Below, piece by piece: positions 62,645 to 64,000 of a DNA stretch of 64,000 bases. Within the stretch, counting starts at the first letter, position 1, and each line of letters begins with the position of its first letter. The position numbers and the translations under genes are program-made. This DNA comes from Methylibium sp. NZG (GTDB lineage Bacteria > Pseudomonadota > Gammaproteobacteria > Burkholderiales > Burkholderiaceae_C), in contig LGRD01000010.1 of assembly GCA_001263235.1 (NCBI GenBank), forward strand, positions 1-64,000, written 5' to 3'. The notes under the pieces were generated by a model. That model had not been told where the DNA came from, ran no database searches, and saw only the letters and a program-made list of their open reading frames with translations.

Positions 62645-63821
62645 GCAACGGCCGCAGGCACCACACGCCCAGCACCGGCCCGACCGCCAGCCACGGCAGC
62701 ACTTGGGCCAACGGCCACGCCGTGGCGAGCGCGCTGAACAGCGTGATGGTCGCCACCGAGATTGCAAAGCCGATGCTGTTGACCAACGTCAGCACGCTGC
62801 CCACGAGCGCGCGCGGCGCGTTGGTGGCGGTGAGCGCGCTGAACTGCGGCGAATCACCCGAAACCGTGGCGCCCCACACCAGCAGCCACGGCGCCCACAG
62901 CCACAGCGGCGCATCCAGCAGCCACGGCGCGATGAGCCCGCACGCGGCGCTGCAGGCCACTTGCGCGCCGCCCACGCGCGCGCCCCCGAAACGCCGCGCC
63001 AGCAGCCCCCCGCCCACGCAACTGATGCCCCCCACCGCGATGGCGGCAAACACCCACCACCACGCCGCCGAGCCTTGCCAGCGCAGGCCGACGATGGCCG
63101 GCAGCAGCACGAAGAACGCGTACAGCTCCCACATGTGGCCGAAGTAGCCGAGCACCGAGGCGCGCAGCGGCCGGTCGGTCCAGATGACGGCCAGCGCCCT
63201 CGGCGACAGCGCACTCGCGTGCGTGCGGCGCACCAGGTGCGGCCCGTCGGGCACCGCCAGCGCCATCAGCACACCGCCGGCCGCGGCCACGCACGCCACG
63301 ACCATCATCACCGTGCGCCAGTCCCAGTTCGCGCCCCACGCGCGCAGGCCGAACGGCATGGCCGTGCCCAGCACCAGCGCGCCCACCAGCACGCCCAGCG
63401 CCCAGCCCAGGCCCTGCGCGTACCAGCCGGCTGCGATCTTCATGCCCACCGGGTAAATGCCGGCCAGGCACACGCCAGTCGCCACCCGCAACACGATCAA
63501 GGTGGGCAGCGTGGGCGGCAGCAGCACCGTCATCGCCGCCAACGCAGCGCCCGCCAGCGAGCACACCAGGAAGACGAGCCGCGGCGAGAAACGGTCGGCC
63601 ACCGCCAGCAGCGCAAACACCAGCGTGCCCGCGATGAAGCCGAGTTGCACCGCGGCCGTCAGCCAGCCGGTGGCGGCCTCGGGCAGCGCGGCGCTGCGCT
63701 GCAATTCGGGCATCACCGCGTTGATGGCGAACCACAGCGACGTGCCTGCAAACTGCGACACCGCCACCGCTGGCAGGATGCGGCGCGGGATGCCGGTCTG
63801 CATCACCGGCTCGCTGGGCAT
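62628..63821 (-). CDS. MFS transporter (CynX/NimT-like)
   Basis: This protein of about 397 residues has twelve hydrophobic segments with Gly-rich helices (PAVAVSQFAGTSLWFAINAV, VLRVATGVCLAGIYPVGMKIAAGW). It belongs to the major facilitator superfamily; cyanate/nitrate-type relatives are likely, but the substrate is unknown. The ATG at 63821 has an in-frame GTG just before it. It is convergent with the LysR gene. Confidence 0.85.
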   Translation of the reverse strand: MPSEPVMQTGIPRRILPAVAVSQFAGTSLWFAINAVMPELQRSAALPEAATGWLTAAVQLGFIAGTLVFALLAVADRFSPRLVFLVCSLAGAALAAMTVLLPPTLPTLIVLRVATGVCLAGIYPVGMKIAAGWYAQGLGWALGVLVGALVLGTAMPFGLRAWGANWDWRTVMMVVACVAAAGGVLMALAVPDGPHLVRRTHASALSPRALAVIWTDRPLRASVLGYFGHMWELYAFFVLLPAIVGLRWQGSAAWWWVFAAIAVGGISCVGGGLLARRFGGARVGGAQVACSAACGLIAPWLLDAPLWLWAPWLLVWGATVSGDSPQFSALTATNAPRALVGSVLTLVNSIGFAISVATITLFSALATAWPLAQVLPWLAVGPVLGVWCLRPLLRAPG

Positions 63822-63842
63822 CACAAACAGCCGGCAGGTCGA

Positions 63843-64000
63843 TCAGCCATCGACCCGGCGGCGAAACACCAGCCGGTCGGGCTCGGACGCAGCCGCGTCG
63901 AACGCATAGCCGTCGAGCTTGAACTTCTTCAGGCCGGCGGGTTGGGTGAGCCGCTGCTGCACCGCGTGCCGAACCATCAGCCCACGCGCGCGTTTGGCGA
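63843..64000 (-). CDS. yaaA: C-terminus of peroxide stress protein YaaA (partial)
   Basis: The last 52 residues of a minus-strand gene enter from the right edge; the start lies outside the window. Text such as [47 protein letters not shown] is typical of the end of the YaaA/DUF328 family. In E. coli YaaA limits free iron during peroxide stress. Identity rests on this tail only. Confidence 0.75.
   Translation of the reverse strand, partial: AKRARGLMVRHAVQQRLTQPAGLKKFKLDGYAFDAAASEPDRLVFRRRVDG

Overview
This 64 kb window is high-GC chromosomal DNA that is almost entirely coding. The protein types and gene orders (tolB-pal-cpoB, purD/acyltransferase/hemF, rsfS-rlmH-maf-rng, fhs, RgpF-type glycan genes) point to a betaproteobacterium of the order Burkholderiales, probably the Leptothrix/Rubrivivax/Ideonella group. 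That placement is inferred from protein character; no marker gene was compared.

Layout: (1) 1-1.9 kb is the right edge of an integrative element, with a non-coding stretch, an excisionase-like HTH gene and a tyrosine integrase whose last codons lie inside tRNA-Lys(CTT). A second tRNA-Lys(TTT) follows. (2) 2.1-7.0 kb (minus) holds a YeeE/YedE thiosulfate-type transporter coupled to TcdA, then tolB-pal-cpoB without tolQRA beside it. (3) 7.0-15.0 kb is an envelope-glycan region: a WaaE-type glycosyltransferase, MsbA, an AhpD-like protein, a tight five-gene set (fucosyltransferase-like, GT2, methyltransferase, RgpF-like, methyltransferase) and a convergent hexapeptide acetyltransferase that lies directly behind a vapBC pair. 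(4) 15.7-24.7 kb carries housekeeping genes: rng, maf, rlmH, a long-tailed rsfS, hemF, a PlsC-like acyltransferase, purD, a YebC regulator and a HerA-like ATPase. (5) 24.8-32.8 kb carries creA, an M14 carboxypeptidase lipoprotein, a DUF1499 gene, a De Ley-Doudoroff-type sugar locus (sugar dehydrogenase, dgoK, dgoA) and a LytS/LytTR two-component pair. (6) 32.8-46 kb has a diguanylate cyclase, a hydroxyacid dehydrogenase, a DxDxDG-repeat protein, glnS, a CAP lipoprotein, a FliK/FlhB-C-like pair, a cyclic-nucleotide-binding protein, an M23 peptidase, a dus gene, a DUF808 gene and dbpA. (7) 46.5-64 kb has fhs, a hydrolase, an amidase, a run of very small membrane/coiled-coil genes with a MORN-like secreted protein, a GMC oxidoreductase, a large membrane hydrolase, a Lys/Ala-rich secreted peptide, a 2OG-Fe(II) oxygenase, a divergent NmrA/LysR pair, an MFS transporter and the start-less 3' end of yaaA.

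The most interesting signals are: a recurrent -10-like hexamer 5-7 nt before start codons at about ten loci (candidate leaderless mRNAs); an alpha/beta hydrolase whose core appears to be split by a large membrane domain; an uncharacterised cluster of single-span/coiled-coil small proteins; an RsfS with a histone-H1-like tail; and a heptanucleotide repeat where dgoA should have its ribosome binding site. No CRISPR array, rRNA operon or complete insertion sequence was seen.
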